Positions 46,469 to 55,938 are shown, counted from the first letter of the stretch. The stretch is 64,000 nt of DNA from Massilia terrae (GCF_024753145.1 NZ_JANUGU010000007.1:124001-188000), one strand, 5' to 3'. Notes: generated from the letters alone by a model not told the origin. Made by a program: numbers and translations.

Positions 46469-47371
46469 CTATGCCCTGTGCATGAACAGCTGCGGATTGG
46501 CGTCCGCATGCTCGCGCAACAGGTTCCACACTGCCCGCACGCGCTGCAGGCGATACAGGTCGGTCGGCGCGGCGAGCCAGTAGGCGCGCTCGGCGAAGAA
46601 GTCGGGCAGCACCAGCTGCAGGCTGCCGTCGTTGGGGATCGCGTACGGCGGCGCCAGCATCAGCCCGAGCCCGTGCTTGGCCGCTTCCACCTGCGCCGTC
46701 ATGCCGGTGCAGCACAGGCGCCGGCGCGGCGTGAATCCGAGCTCGTTCAGGTAGGACAGCTCCTGGCTCGCCAGCCGGTCCTGCACGTAGTCGACGAAAT
46801 CGTGATGCTGCAGGTCGCTATGCTCGCGGATCGGCGCATGCCGCGCCAGGTATTCGGGCGCGGCGTACAGGTACATGCGAAAGCTGGCCATGCGCGTGAC
46901 CACGTAGCGGCCGGTGGTAGGCGGGTCCAGCATCACGCCGAGGTCGGCCTCGCGGTTGGCGAGGTTGGCGAAGCGCGGCAGCACCAGCAGGTCGATCGAC
47001 AGGTCGGGATGGCTGCGCAGCAGGCCCGCCAGTAGCGGCGCCACCACGCGCACCCCGAACAGCTCCGGCACGCCGAGCCGCACCACGCCGTGCGCGATCA
47101 CCTCCGCCCCGCCCAGCTGCTCGGCGGCGGCCAGCGCCGCGCCTTCCATCGCCTCCGCATGGGGCAGCAGCGTCTGGCCCATCTCGGTCAACTCGTAGCC
47201 TTCGCGCGAACGGTCGAACAGCGTGGTGCCAAGCTGTGTTTCGAGCCGGTCGATGCGGCGCGACACCGTGGTGTGCTCGACATCGAGCCGGCGCGAGGCG
47301 CCCGACAGCGTGCCGGCACGGGCCAGTTCGAGGAAGAAGCGCAGGTCGGTCCACTCGGGCAGGATGTTCAT
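46469..47371 (-). CDS. LysR-family transcriptional regulator
   Basis: 300 residues. Winged helix-turn-helix at the N-terminus (LRFFLELARAGTLSGASRRLDVEHTTVSRRIDRLE), then the two-lobe effector domain. It is divergent from a TonB receptor gene with a 271-bp gap rich in inverted repeats, so the receptor-hydrolase-ABC transporter genes are its probable targets. The effector is likely the imported substrate or its hydrolysis product. Confidence 0.92.
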   Translation of the reverse strand: MNILPEWTDLRFFLELARAGTLSGASRRLDVEHTTVSRRIDRLETQLGTTLFDRSREGYELTEMGQTLLPHAEAMEGAALAAAEQLGGAEVIAHGVVRLGVPELFGVRVVAPLLAGLLRSHPDLSIDLLVLPRFANLANREADLGVMLDPPTTGRYVVTRMASFRMYLYAAPEYLARHAPIREHSDLQHHDFVDYVQDRLASQELSYLNELGFTPRRRLCCTGMTAQVEAAKHGLGLMLAPPYAIPNDGSLQLVLPDFFAERAYWLAAPTDLYRLQRVRAVWNLLREHADANPQLFMHRA

Positions 47372-47401
47372 CGCGGGGAATTTGTTGTTTGTTTGGAATA
47401 T

Positions 47402-47528
47402 TGTGCACTACCGCACATTCCACCCGCAACGGCTTTGTCGCAACACTTTGGTCCTGCACAGAAATCGTGCAAAAAAGCCTTGCCTCCGTCTTTCCGCTCT
47501 CGCACATGCATGGTGCATCTGCATGTGC
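47402..47528. promoter_or_regulatory. Cluster of GTGC/GCAC inverted repeats between LysR and TonB-receptor genes
   Basis: Three dyads lie in 127 bp: TGTGC-N6-GCACA (47402-47417), TGCAC-N7-GTGCA (47455-47471), and GCACATGCA-N9-TGCATGTGC (47502-47528). The first fits the T-N11-A pattern of LysR-type boxes. Repeated half-sites spaced along the DNA are typical for LysR tetramer binding. Confidence 0.55.
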
Positions 47529-47642
47529 AATTACGCACAATCATTGGGCGTGCTTGTCAGCTATTCATCGAAACCGAACGAAGGCACACTGCGGAGCGTG
47601 CGAGCCTGCCGCATGCCGCTATCCATAATTAGGAGACATAAG

Positions 47643-49997
47643 ATGCGTCCTAGCAATAAGAAGATCAAGCTGCTGAACCGTTCCGCCATGTCCGCCGCCG
47701 TGCTGTTCGCCCTCTACGGCGGCACCAGCGGCGTCGCCTTTGCCCAGGAAAGCGGCGATGCCGCGCCGGCCGCGAGCTCGTCCGACCAGAACATCGAAAA
47801 AGTGGTCGTCACGGCGCGCCGGCGTGCCGAGCTGATCCAGGACGTGCCGGGCGCGGTCACCGCGATCTCGGGCGCCGAGCTGGAAAAGACCGCCATCCCC
47901 GACCTCACCGCCCTCACCGACACCGTCCCCAACACCACCCTCAAGGCCTCGCGCGGCACCAACACCACGCTGACCGCCTTCATCCGCGGCGTCGGCCAGC
48001 AAGACCCGGTGGCGGGCTACGAACAGGGCGTCGGCATCTACCTCGACGACGTCTACCTGGCCCGCCCGCAAGGCGCCCTCACCGACATCTACGATCTCGA
48101 ACGCATCGAGGTGCTGCGCGGCCCGCAGGGCACCCTGTACGGCCGCAACACCATCGGCGGCGCGGTCAAGTACGTGACCAAGAAGCTGGCCGCGCAGCCG
48201 ATGCTGGACGCCAAGGTCACGCTCGGCAACCACGGCGAGAAGGACGCGGTCCTCAAGGGCAGCATCCCGGTGTCGGACATGCTGCGCCTGGGCGCCACGG
48301 TCGGCACCTTCAACCACGACGGCTACGGCCATAACGTGGTCAACGGCAAGGAGAACTACAACAAGGACGTGACGGCCGGCCGCTTCAGCGCCGAGCTGCT
48401 CCCGAACAGCGACCTGTTCATCCGCTTCACCGCCGACAAGACCGTCGACAAGTCGCAGCCGCGCCAGGGCCATCGCATCACCAACGGCCCGGCGCCGGAC
48501 AACCTGGCCCCGCTGCCCGGCCTGTACGACACCCGCGCCAACCTGTACGCCGTCGCCGGCCACCAGCAGAAGGTGACCAACGAAGGCGAGGCGCTGCTGA
48601 TCGAGTACACCATCGACCCGACCCTGTCGTTCAAGTCGATCACCGCCTACCGCGCATCCAAATCGTATGCGCCAATCGACTTCGACTCGCTCAACACACC
48701 GCTGTTCGAGGCCCCGTCGATCTACAGCGACCACCAGACCAGCCAGGAATTCCAGCTGACCTACACCGGTTCGCGCCTGCAGGGCGTGGCCGGCGTGTAC
48801 TACATGAAGGCCAACGCCTTCAACGAGTTCGACGTGCTGTACAACGCGCTGGGCGGCCTGTCGCTGTACACCCGCGACGACATCGACACCAAGACCTGGG
48901 CCGCGTACACCGACCTCAGCTACAGCCTCACCGACACCTTCAACGTCACCGTCGGCGGCCGCTACACCTCCGACCAGCGCCAGGCCGCGATCTTCAAGAA
49001 GACCTACCTCGGCCTGGCCGGCTCGCCGACCTTGGGCAACCCGGCCGCAGTCGGCGGCGTCGCCAACACCGACCTCGGCAAGAACGACCTGGACCGCACC
49101 GACAAGAAGTTCACGCCGAAAGTCGGGTTCGGCTGGAAGATGGCGCCGGAGCACAATGTGTACGCCACCTACGCCAAAGGCTTCAAGGGCGGCATGTTCG
49201 ACCCGCGCATGGACCTGGGCGGCGCGCCCAACACCGCGCTGTCGCTGGCCAAGCGCAAGGGCGTGAATCCGGAAGAAGTCAGCACCGTCGAACTGGGCCT
49301 GAAGTCGTCGATGAACGGCGGCCGCATCCAGACCAATGCCGACGTGTTCTACTCGGACTACAAGAACGTGCAAGTGCCGGGCTCGATCCCGACCTACGAC
49401 GCCAGCGGCAACGTGAACGGCTTCGCCGGTTCGCTGACCAACGCCGCCAAAGCCAAGATCAGCGGCGTCGAGCTGGAGGCGATCGCCTACCTCACCAGCT
49501 CGCTCAACGTGAGCGCCATGTACAGCCACATCGACGCCAAGTACAAGGAGTGGTTCACCGCGAACGGCGCCAACCTGGTCAACATCGCGGGCAGCACCGA
49601 GTTCCAGAACACGCCGCGCAACGCCGCCAACCTGGGCGTGAACTACGACTGGGCCTTCCCGGTGGCCGGCCGCAACGGCACCATGACCCTGATGAACAGC
49701 CTGTCGTACAAGAGCAAGGTGTACCAGACCGAGATCGCGCGCACCACCGGCGTGGCTTCGCTGGATGCGACGGTGCCCGGCAACCTGATGCTGGCGCAGG
49801 GCGGCTTCTCGACCTGGGACGCGGGCCTGGTGTGGACCAGCTCCGACCGCAAGATCCAGGTCGGGCTGCATGGCCGCAACCTGACGGACAAGCGCTACAA
49901 GGTGGCTGGCTATAACTTCTCCGGCTTCTTCAACACCGTCACCGCGTTCTACGGCGATCCGCGCACCTACCGCGCCACGCTCAACGTCAAGTTCTGA
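47643..49997 (+). CDS. TonB-dependent outer-membrane receptor
   Basis: 784 residues from the ATG at 47643, preceded by AGGAGACATAAG. Long signal peptide ending AFAQ, TonB box region (IEKVVVTARRRAE), plug domain (about 50-175; VPNTTLKASRGTNTTLTAFIRGVGQQDPVAG and VEVLRGPQGTLYGRNTIGGAV) and a 22-strand-type barrel ending in Phe (YRATLNVKF). The plug resembles receptors for organic substrates, such as those widespread in sphingomonads, rather than siderophore receptors. It begins a uniform plus-strand array with a hydrolase and an ABC importer. Confidence 0.92.
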   Translation: MRPSNKKIKLLNRSAMSAAVLFALYGGTSGVAFAQESGDAAPAASSSDQNIEKVVVTARRRAELIQDVPGAVTAISGAELEKTAIPDLTALTDTVPNTTLKASRGTNTTLTAFIRGVGQQDPVAGYEQGVGIYLDDVYLARPQGALTDIYDLERIEVLRGPQGTLYGRNTIGGAVKYVTKKLAAQPMLDAKVTLGNHGEKDAVLKGSIPVSDMLRLGATVGTFNHDGYGHNVVNGKENYNKDVTAGRFSAELLPNSDLFIRFTADKTVDKSQPRQGHRITNGPAPDNLAPLPGLYDTRANLYAVAGHQQKVTNEGEALLIEYTIDPTLSFKSITAYRASKSYAPIDFDSLNTPLFEAPSIYSDHQTSQEFQLTYTGSRLQGVAGVYYMKANAFNEFDVLYNALGGLSLYTRDDIDTKTWAAYTDLSYSLTDTFNVTVGGRYTSDQRQAAIFKKTYLGLAGSPTLGNPAAVGGVANTDLGKNDLDRTDKKFTPKVGFGWKMAPEHNVYATYAKGFKGGMFDPRMDLGGAPNTALSLAKRKGVNPEEVSTVELGLKSSMNGGRIQTNADVFYSDYKNVQVPGSIPTYDASGNVNGFAGSLTNAAKAKISGVELEAIAYLTSSLNVSAMYSHIDAKYKEWFTANGANLVNIAGSTEFQNTPRNAANLGVNYDWAFPVAGRNGTMTLMNSLSYKSKVYQTEIARTTGVASLDATVPGNLMLAQGGFSTWDAGLVWTSSDRKIQVGLHGRNLTDKRYKVAGYNFSGFFNTVTAFYGDPRTYRATLNVKF

Positions 49998-50021
49998 TCC
50001 GGCCCGCCGGATATCCAGCAA

Positions 50022-50043
50022 AGGGGCGTCCACGGGCGCCCCT
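50022..50043 (+). other. Intercistronic hairpin between receptor and hydrolase genes
   Basis: AGGGGCG (50022-50028) pairs with CGCCCCT (50037-50043) over an 8-base loop. There is no T-run, so it is not a terminator by itself but could protect the upstream mRNA or dampen downstream expression. Confidence 0.35.
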
Positions 50044-50085
50044 GCAGGACGGCTCGCGCCTGAAAACCGCTCATCTCGGGGTCCA

Positions 50086-50958
50086 ATGCTCAACTACACC
50101 GCCCTCACTTTCATCAGCAGCGACGGCCTGTCCCTGTACGCGCGCGACTATGCCGGCGCGGCCGGCCCGGCGCACCTGCCCGTGATCTGCATCCATGGCC
50201 TGACCCGCAATTCCTCCGATTTCGACGAGTTCGCGCCGCAGTTGGCGGCCATGGGACGGCGCGTGATCGCGGTCGACGTGCGTGGCCGCGGCCACTCGCA
50301 GCGCGATCCCAACCCCGACAACTACAATCCGGCGGTCTACGCCGGCGACGTCGAAAAACTGATGCGCGACCTCGGCATCGCGCGCGCCGTGTTCGTGGGC
50401 ACCTCGATGGGCGGCCTGATCACGATGGCGCTCGCGGCCCGCAACCTCGAACTGGTGGCCGCCGCCATCCTGAACGACATCGGCCCGGTGATCTCGCCCA
50501 AGGGCCTGGCCCGCATTTCGGGCTACACCGGCAAGGCCGTCTCACCCGCGACCTGGGACGAAGCGGCCGCCGTCGTCCGCGACATCAACCTGTGCGCCTT
50601 CCCCGCCAACTCCGGCAATGAATGGCTCAAGTGGGCGCACCGCGCCTTCGAGCCGGATGCCGAGGGCAGGCTGGCGGCGCGCTACGATCCGAATATTGCG
50701 ATCGCCCTGCAAACGGGTAAACTCAGGCCGACGTCGCTGGCGGCGCGCCTGGCGTTCAAGCGCCTGGCGCGCAAGCGCCCCACCCTGCTGGTGCGCGGCA
50801 CCTTGTCCGACCTGGTCGAAGAACACCAGGCCGCGTGGATGCGCAAGGCGGCGCCGGAGATGCAGTACGTCGAAGTGCCGGATGTCGGCCACGCGCCCAT
50901 GCTCACCGAGCCCGAAGCGCTGGCCGCGATCCGCACCTTCCTCAGCCAGGTCGCATAA
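50086..50958 (+). CDS. Alpha/beta hydrolase
   Basis: 290 residues, no signal peptide, so cytosolic. Catalytic triad: Ser in GTSMGG (after RAVFVGTSMGGL), Asp in RGTLSDLVEEH and His in VPDVGHAPML; oxyanion block CIHGLTRNSSDF. It sits between the TonB receptor and the ABC importer, 16 bp before the binding-protein gene. The likely role is cleavage of an imported ester, amide or lactone. Substrate unknown. Confidence 0.88.
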   Translation: MLNYTALTFISSDGLSLYARDYAGAAGPAHLPVICIHGLTRNSSDFDEFAPQLAAMGRRVIAVDVRGRGHSQRDPNPDNYNPAVYAGDVEKLMRDLGIARAVFVGTSMGGLITMALAARNLELVAAAILNDIGPVISPKGLARISGYTGKAVSPATWDEAAAVVRDINLCAFPANSGNEWLKWAHRAFEPDAEGRLAARYDPNIAIALQTGKLRPTSLAARLAFKRLARKRPTLLVRGTLSDLVEEHQAAWMRKAAPEMQYVEVPDVGHAPMLTEPEALAAIRTFLSQVA

Positions 50959-50974
50959 TCATAAGGAGACCCGC

Positions 50975-52180
50975 ATGAACAGCATCCGACCACTCGTCAA
51001 ACCCCTCGGCCTGGCGCTCGCATTCGCATTCGCGGCCAGCTTCGCCGGCTCCGCGTACGCCGCGCCCGACCTCAAGATCGCCCTCATCGCCGGCAAGACC
51101 GGCGTGCTCGAATCCTATGCCAAGGAGACCGAGACCGGCTTCATGATGGGCCTCGAATACCTCACCAACGGCACCATGCAGATCGGCGGCCGCAAGATCA
51201 AGGTGATCGTCAAGGACGACCAGGGCAAGCCGGACCTCGGCCGCACCCTGCTCACCGAAGCCTACGCCGACGACAAGGCCGACATCGCGGTCGGCACCAC
51301 CTCGTCCGGCTCCGCGATCGCGATGCTGCCGGTGGCGAAGGAATACAAGAAGGTGCTGGTGGTGGAGCCCGCCGTGGCCGACGAGATCACCGGCGCCAAG
51401 TGGAACAAGTACATCTTCCGCACCGCGCGCAACTCGACCCAGGATGCGCTGGCTGCGGCCTCCACGCTCAAGGCGGGCAGCGTCGGCTTCCTGGCGCAGG
51501 ATTACGCCTTCGGCCGCGACGCCATCAAGGCCGGCAAGGAAGCGCTGGCCGCCACCGGCTCCAAGGCCAATGTGGTGCACGAGGAGTATGCGCCGGTCAC
51601 CACCACCGATTTCACCGCATCGGCGCAGCGCCTGTTCGATGCGCTCAAAGATAAACCCCAGCCGCGCGTGCTGGCCATCGTCTGGGCCGGCCCCAACCCG
51701 ATGAACAAGATCGCCGACATGAAGCCGGAACGCTACGGCATCGTGCTGGCGCCGGGCGGGAACATCCTGCCGGTCATGAAGACCTGGAAGGGCTATGCGG
51801 GCACCGAGGGCACGATCTATTACTACTACGGCTTCCCGAAGAATAAGATGAACGACTGGCTGGTGGCCGAGCACATGAAGCGCTTCCGCTCGCCGCCGGA
51901 CATGTTCACCGCCGGCGGCATGGCCGCGGCCAGCGCCGTCTACACCGCCCTGTCCAAGGTGCCGAGCGCGAACAGCGAACAGCTGGTCGGCGCGATGGAA
52001 GGCATGTCCTTCGATACCCCGAAGGGCAAGATGACCTTCCGGAAGGAGGACCACCAGGCGCTGCAGCCGATGTACCACTTCCGCATCAAGAAGAACCAGA
52101 AGGACGAGTGGGACCTGCTCGAACTGGTGCGCGAAATCCCTGCCAGCGAACTGCCGCTGCCGGTGCAGAACAAGCGCTGA
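50975..52180 (+). CDS. Liv-type ABC transporter substrate-binding protein
   Basis: 401 residues from the ATG at 50975 with ATAAGGAGACCC upstream. Signal peptide ending GSAYA, then a type I periplasmic binding fold (LKIALIAGKTGVLESYAKETETGFMMGLEYLTNG, VIVKDDQGKPDLGRTLLTEAYADDKADIAVGTTSSG). Family PF13458 covers branched-chain amino acids, amides and aromatic acids. First gene of a complete five-gene importer, in the order binding protein, two ATPases, two permeases. Confidence 0.9.
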   Translation: MNSIRPLVKPLGLALAFAFAASFAGSAYAAPDLKIALIAGKTGVLESYAKETETGFMMGLEYLTNGTMQIGGRKIKVIVKDDQGKPDLGRTLLTEAYADDKADIAVGTTSSGSAIAMLPVAKEYKKVLVVEPAVADEITGAKWNKYIFRTARNSTQDALAAASTLKAGSVGFLAQDYAFGRDAIKAGKEALAATGSKANVVHEEYAPVTTTDFTASAQRLFDALKDKPQPRVLAIVWAGPNPMNKIADMKPERYGIVLAPGGNILPVMKTWKGYAGTEGTIYYYYGFPKNKMNDWLVAEHMKRFRSPPDMFTAGGMAAASAVYTALSKVPSANSEQLVGAMEGMSFDTPKGKMTFRKEDHQALQPMYHFRIKKNQKDEWDLLELVREIPASELPLPVQNKR

Positions 52181-52184
52181 TTCG

Positions 52185-52958
52185 ATGAGCGGTACTTCGC
52201 AACAGCCCTCGCTGTCGACGCGCGGCCTGACCATCCGATTCGGTGGCCACGTCGCCGTCAACGCGGTGACGGCGGATTTCTACCCTGGCACGCTGACCGT
52301 CATCGTCGGCCCCAACGGCGCCGGCAAGACCACCTACTTCAACCTGGTCTCGGGTCAGCTGGCGGGCACCGCCGGCAGCGTATTCGTCGGCGGGCAGGAC
52401 GTGACGCGCCACGGCCCGGCCAAGCGCACCCGCCTAGGCATCGGCCGCGCCTTCCAGCTGACCAACCTGTTCCCGCATCTCTCCGTGCTGGAAAACGTGC
52501 GCCTCGCCGTGCAGGCGCGCGCCGGCATGGGCCTGAACATCTGGTCGGTGTGGTCCAGCCACCGCGAACTGATCGCGCGCGCCGAGCACTACCTGGAGCG
52601 GGTGCACCTGTCGGCGCGCCGCGACGCCTGGGTCGGCACGCTGTCGCACGGCGACCAGCGCAAGCTCGAGGTGGCGATCCTGCTCGCGCTGGAGCCGTCG
52701 ATCATGATGTTCGACGAGCCGACCGCCGGCATGAGCGTGGACGAAGTGCCGGTGGTGCTGGACCTGATCCACCAGGTGAAGGAAGAACGCAACAAGACCG
52801 TGCTGCTGGTCGAGCACAAGATGGACGTGGTGCGCGCGCTGGCCGACCGCATCATCGTGCTCCACAACGGCACGCTGGTCGCGGACGGCCAGCCGGCGGA
52901 AGTCATGCAATCGAAGATCGTACAGGAAGCCTATCTTGGAACGCCAGAACATGCCTGA
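52185..52958 (+). CDS. ABC transporter ATPase, LivG-like
   Basis: 257 residues. Walker A GPNGAGKTTYF, Q-loop FQLTNLFPHLSVLENV, an LSHGDQRKLEVAI signature and Walker B PSIMMFDEPTAGM; the C-terminal LivG extension is present (VADGQPAEVMQSKIVQEAYLG). The signature LSHGD departs slightly from LSGGQ, a variant common in LivG. It starts 4 bp after the binding-protein gene and overlaps the next ATPase gene by 8 bp. Confidence 0.92.
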   Translation: MSGTSQQPSLSTRGLTIRFGGHVAVNAVTADFYPGTLTVIVGPNGAGKTTYFNLVSGQLAGTAGSVFVGGQDVTRHGPAKRTRLGIGRAFQLTNLFPHLSVLENVRLAVQARAGMGLNIWSVWSSHRELIARAEHYLERVHLSARRDAWVGTLSHGDQRKLEVAILLALEPSIMMFDEPTAGMSVDEVPVVLDLIHQVKEERNKTVLLVEHKMDVVRALADRIIVLHNGTLVADGQPAEVMQSKIVQEAYLGTPEHA

Positions 52959-53676
52959 GCCGCTGCTGTCCCTGTCGGGCGTTCACACCCACATCGGCCA
53001 GTACCACATCCTGCAGGGCGTCGACCTGGTCGTGCCACGCGGCGGGCTGTCGGTCCTGCTGGGCCGTAACGGCGCCGGCAAGACCACCACGCTGCGCACC
53101 ATCATGGGCCTGTGGAAGGCCAGCGCCGGCAGCATCGTGTTCGAGGGCCGCGACATCACGAAGATGTCCACGCCCGACATCGCGCGCCTGGGCATCGCCT
53201 ACGTCCCCGAAAGCATGGCTGTGTTCTCGGAACTCACCGTGCGCGAGAACCTGCTGCTGGCCGCGCGCGGGGGCGCCCTCGATTCGGCCCGCGTCGACTG
53301 GATCTGCGGCTTCTTCCCGGCCCTGAAAAAATTCTGGAACTACCCGGCCGGGAATCTCTCCGGCGGCCAGAAGCAGATGGTGGCCATCGCACGCGCGATC
53401 GTCGAGCCGAAAAAGCTGCTGCTGGTGGACGAGCCGACTAAAGGCCTGGCGCCGGCCATCGTGCAAAGCCTGATGGCCGCCTTCCGCGAACTGAAGGACC
53501 TCGATTCCACCATCCTGCTGGTCGAGCAGAACTTCAATTTCGTGCGTACGCTGGGCGATACGGTCGGCGTGATGGACGACGGCCGCGTGGCGCACGCCGG
53601 CGCGATGCGCGAACTGGCCGAGGACGACGCGCTGCAGACCCGCCTGCTCGGCCTCTCGCTCGATTCGCACCAATAG
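52951..53676 (+). CDS. ABC transporter ATPase, LivF-like
   Basis: 241 residues from the ATG at 52951; a TTG five codons earlier is inside the LivG-like C-terminus and less likely. Walker A GRNGAGKTTTLRTI, signature NLSGGQKQMVAIARAI, Walker B LLLVDEPTKGLAPAIV, H-loop LLVEQNF. Partner of the preceding ATPase in a heterodimeric import motor. Confidence 0.92.
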   Translation: MPEPLLSLSGVHTHIGQYHILQGVDLVVPRGGLSVLLGRNGAGKTTTLRTIMGLWKASAGSIVFEGRDITKMSTPDIARLGIAYVPESMAVFSELTVRENLLLAARGGALDSARVDWICGFFPALKKFWNYPAGNLSGGQKQMVAIARAIVEPKKLLLVDEPTKGLAPAIVQSLMAAFRELKDLDSTILLVEQNFNFVRTLGDTVGVMDDGRVAHAGAMRELAEDDALQTRLLGLSLDSHQ

Positions 53677-53684
53677 GACAAACG

Positions 53685-54701
53685 ATGAGCGCTTCCCTCC
53701 CCCTTGCCACACCCGACACGCTGCCCGCGGCCAAGCGCGACATCGCGCCGCTGCTGCTGGTGCCGGTGCTGGTGCTCGCGATGCTGCCGCTGGTCGGCAG
53801 CTTCCCCACCTGGGTCACGCTGACCGTCGCCGGCCTCGCGATGGGCATGATGATCTTCATTATGGCCAGCGGCCTGACGCTCGTGTTCGGCCTGATGAGC
53901 GTGCTGAATTTCGGCCACGGCGCCTTCGTGTCGGTCGGCGCCTTCGCCGCGACCATGGTGCTGCTGCCCATGCACGGCTGGCTCGAAGCGGATTCGGTCG
54001 CCGCCAACCTCGGCGTGCTCGGCCTCGCACTGCTGGTGGCGATGGTGGTCACCGGCCTGCTCGGCTGGGCCTTCGAGCGCGTGATCATCATGCCGGTCTA
54101 CGGCCAGCACCTCAAGCAGATCCTCGTCACGATGGGCGGCATGATCGTGTCCGAACAGCTGATCGCCGTGATCTGGGGCCCGGACCAGATCGCGCTGCCG
54201 CTGCCCACCACCTTGCGCGGCTCGATCCTGCTGGGCGACGCCGCCATCGAGAAGTACCGGCTGGTCGCGGTCGTCGTCGGCCTGGTGGTGTTCGCCGCGA
54301 TGTTCCTGGTGCTGAACCGCACCCGCATCGGCCTGCTGATCCGCGCCGGCGTCGAGAACGGCGAGATGGTCGAGGCCCTCGGCTACCGCATCCGCCGCCT
54401 GTTCGTCGCAGTATTCGCGGCCGGTTCCGCGCTGGCCGGACTGGGCGGCGTGATGTGGGGCCTGTACAAGGAAACGCTGTCGGCATCGATGGGCGCCGAG
54501 ACCATGATCATGATCTTCATCGTCGTCATCATCGGCGGCCTCGGTTCGATCGGCGGCTGCTTCATCGGGGCGCTTCTGATGGCCCTGGTCGCCAACTACG
54601 CCGGCTTCCTCGCGCCCAAGGTGGCGCTGGTCTCGAACATCATCCTGATGATCGCCATCCTGGTCTGGCGTCCGGCCGGGCTGTATTCCAAATCGCGTTG
54701 A
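53685..54701 (+). CDS. ABC transporter permease, LivH-like
   Basis: 338 residues with about eight membrane helices. LivH signature GLTLVFGLMSVLNFGHGAFVSVGAF near the N-terminus, the coupling-helix region ALGYRIRRLFVAVFAAGSALAG, and the C-terminal IFIVVIIGGLGSIGGCFIGALL. An N-terminal extension of about 30 residues precedes the first helix. Confidence 0.92.
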   Translation: MSASLPLATPDTLPAAKRDIAPLLLVPVLVLAMLPLVGSFPTWVTLTVAGLAMGMMIFIMASGLTLVFGLMSVLNFGHGAFVSVGAFAATMVLLPMHGWLEADSVAANLGVLGLALLVAMVVTGLLGWAFERVIIMPVYGQHLKQILVTMGGMIVSEQLIAVIWGPDQIALPLPTTLRGSILLGDAAIEKYRLVAVVVGLVVFAAMFLVLNRTRIGLLIRAGVENGEMVEALGYRIRRLFVAVFAAGSALAGLGGVMWGLYKETLSASMGAETMIMIFIVVIIGGLGSIGGCFIGALLMALVANYAGFLAPKVALVSNIILMIAILVWRPAGLYSKSR

Positions 54702-54706
54702 CCATC

Positions 54707-55783
54707 ATGTTCAAAGCCATCCTGTCCGCCGACCTGCCGCGCAGCCGCGCGCTGGCCATCCTGCTGATCCTGATTTTCGCGAGCCTGGCGCTGGCGCCAT
54801 TCATCGTCACCGGCGCGCGGCCGCTGAACACCGCCGCCACCATCTGCGTCTACATCGTGCTGGTCGCTTCGTACGACCTGCTGCTCGGCTACACCGGCAT
54901 CGTCTCGTTCGCGCACACGATGTTCTACGGGATCGGGGCCTACGGCGTCGGCATCGCGCTGGCCAGCAGCGACGAGCCGGGATGGTCGCTGGTCTTCATC
55001 GGCCTGCTGGCGGCGCTGGCGGCGGCGCTGGTGCTCGCGCTGGTGGTCGGCCTGTTCGCACTGCGCGTGCGCGCCATCTTTTACGCCATGATCACGCTGG
55101 CGGTGGCGGCCTCGTTCTCGGTGCTGGCCTCGCAGCTGTCCGGCTTCACCGGCGGCGAGGACGGCAAGACCTTCAGCGTGCCGGAACTGCTGTCGCCCGG
55201 CTTCACGCTGGTCGAGCAGGAAGTGTTCGGGCGCGCGATCGACGGCAAGCTGCTCAGCTACTACCTGGTGTTCTTCGGTTGCCTCGCGCTGTTCCTCCTG
55301 CTGCTGCGGGTGGTGAATTCGCCCTTCGGCCGCGTGCTGCAGGCGATCCGCGAAAACGAATTCCGCGCCGAGGCGCTGGGCTACCGCACCATGTACTACC
55401 GGGTGCTCGCCAATGTGATTGCCGCGCTGGTGGCCGCCTGCGCTGGCGCGCTGATGGCCCTGTGGCTGCGCTACGTCGGGCCCAAAACCTCGCTCGGCTT
55501 CGAGATCATGACCGACATCCTGCTGATCGTCGTGATCGGCGGGATGGGCACCCTGTATGGCGCGGTGGTCGGCGCCACCTTGTTCATCATCGCCCAGAAC
55601 TACCTCAAGGAGCTGATGGAACACGCGGCCGGCGCACTGGCCGGCGTGCCGCTGCTGGCCAACGCGCTGTCGCCGGACCGCTGGATGCTGTGGCTCGGCG
55701 TGCTGTTCATCCTGTCGGTCTACTTCTTCCCATTCGGGATCGTCGGCAAGCTGCGCCTCGCGGCCTTGCGCAAGCCGCGCTGA
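54707..55783 (+). CDS. ABC transporter permease, LivM-like
   Basis: 358 residues starting at 54707, 5 bp after the LivH-like gene. LivM features: YDLLLGYTGIVSFAHTMFYGIGAYG, IRENEFRAEALGYRTMYYRVLANV (coupling helix) and VVIGGMGTLYGAVVGATLF. About nine helices. It completes the importer; a short hairpin (GATCCC/GGGATC) overlaps its stop codon, followed by a longer palindrome at 55816. Confidence 0.92.
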   Translation: MFKAILSADLPRSRALAILLILIFASLALAPFIVTGARPLNTAATICVYIVLVASYDLLLGYTGIVSFAHTMFYGIGAYGVGIALASSDEPGWSLVFIGLLAALAAALVLALVVGLFALRVRAIFYAMITLAVAASFSVLASQLSGFTGGEDGKTFSVPELLSPGFTLVEQEVFGRAIDGKLLSYYLVFFGCLALFLLLLRVVNSPFGRVLQAIRENEFRAEALGYRTMYYRVLANVIAALVAACAGALMALWLRYVGPKTSLGFEIMTDILLIVVIGGMGTLYGAVVGATLFIIAQNYLKELMEHAAGALAGVPLLANALSPDRWMLWLGVLFILSVYFFPFGIVGKLRLAALRKPR

Positions 55784-55815
55784 TCCCACCCCGCGGGATC
55801 AACCCGCGATGCATG

Positions 55816-55840
55816 GAACATTGAATAAAGATCAATGTTC
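55816..55840. promoter_or_regulatory. Perfect inverted repeat between the importer and PEP-CTERM genes
   Basis: GAACATTGA (55816-55824) and TCAATGTTC (55832-55840) are exact inverted repeats over a 7-base loop. No T-run follows, so it may be an operator for the PEP-CTERM gene 99 bp downstream, or an mRNA-end stabiliser of the importer operon. Confidence 0.45.
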
Positions 55841-55938
55841 TTGCGCTTGCCAACCCTAAGATGGGGTGATCAATGGCCTCGCCGTCCAGCCAGCGCGAGC
55901 GACATCCCATCCTTCTGGCTCAGCATGGAAGCGCACCC

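Noticed and set aside
47643..49997. Siderophore receptor considered for the TonB-dependent protein
   Set aside because: No iron-uptake genes or Fur-like box seen nearby; the plug resembles receptors for organic substrates.
50975..55783. Urea transporter (UrtABCDE) considered for the ABC importer
   Set aside because: No urease or nitrogen-type context, and the gene order is binding protein, ATPases, permeases next to a hydrolase and TonB receptor rather than the urt order.
55782..55800. GATCCC/GGGATC hairpin at the LivM stop considered as a terminator
   Set aside because: No T-run follows and the stem is only 6 bp.
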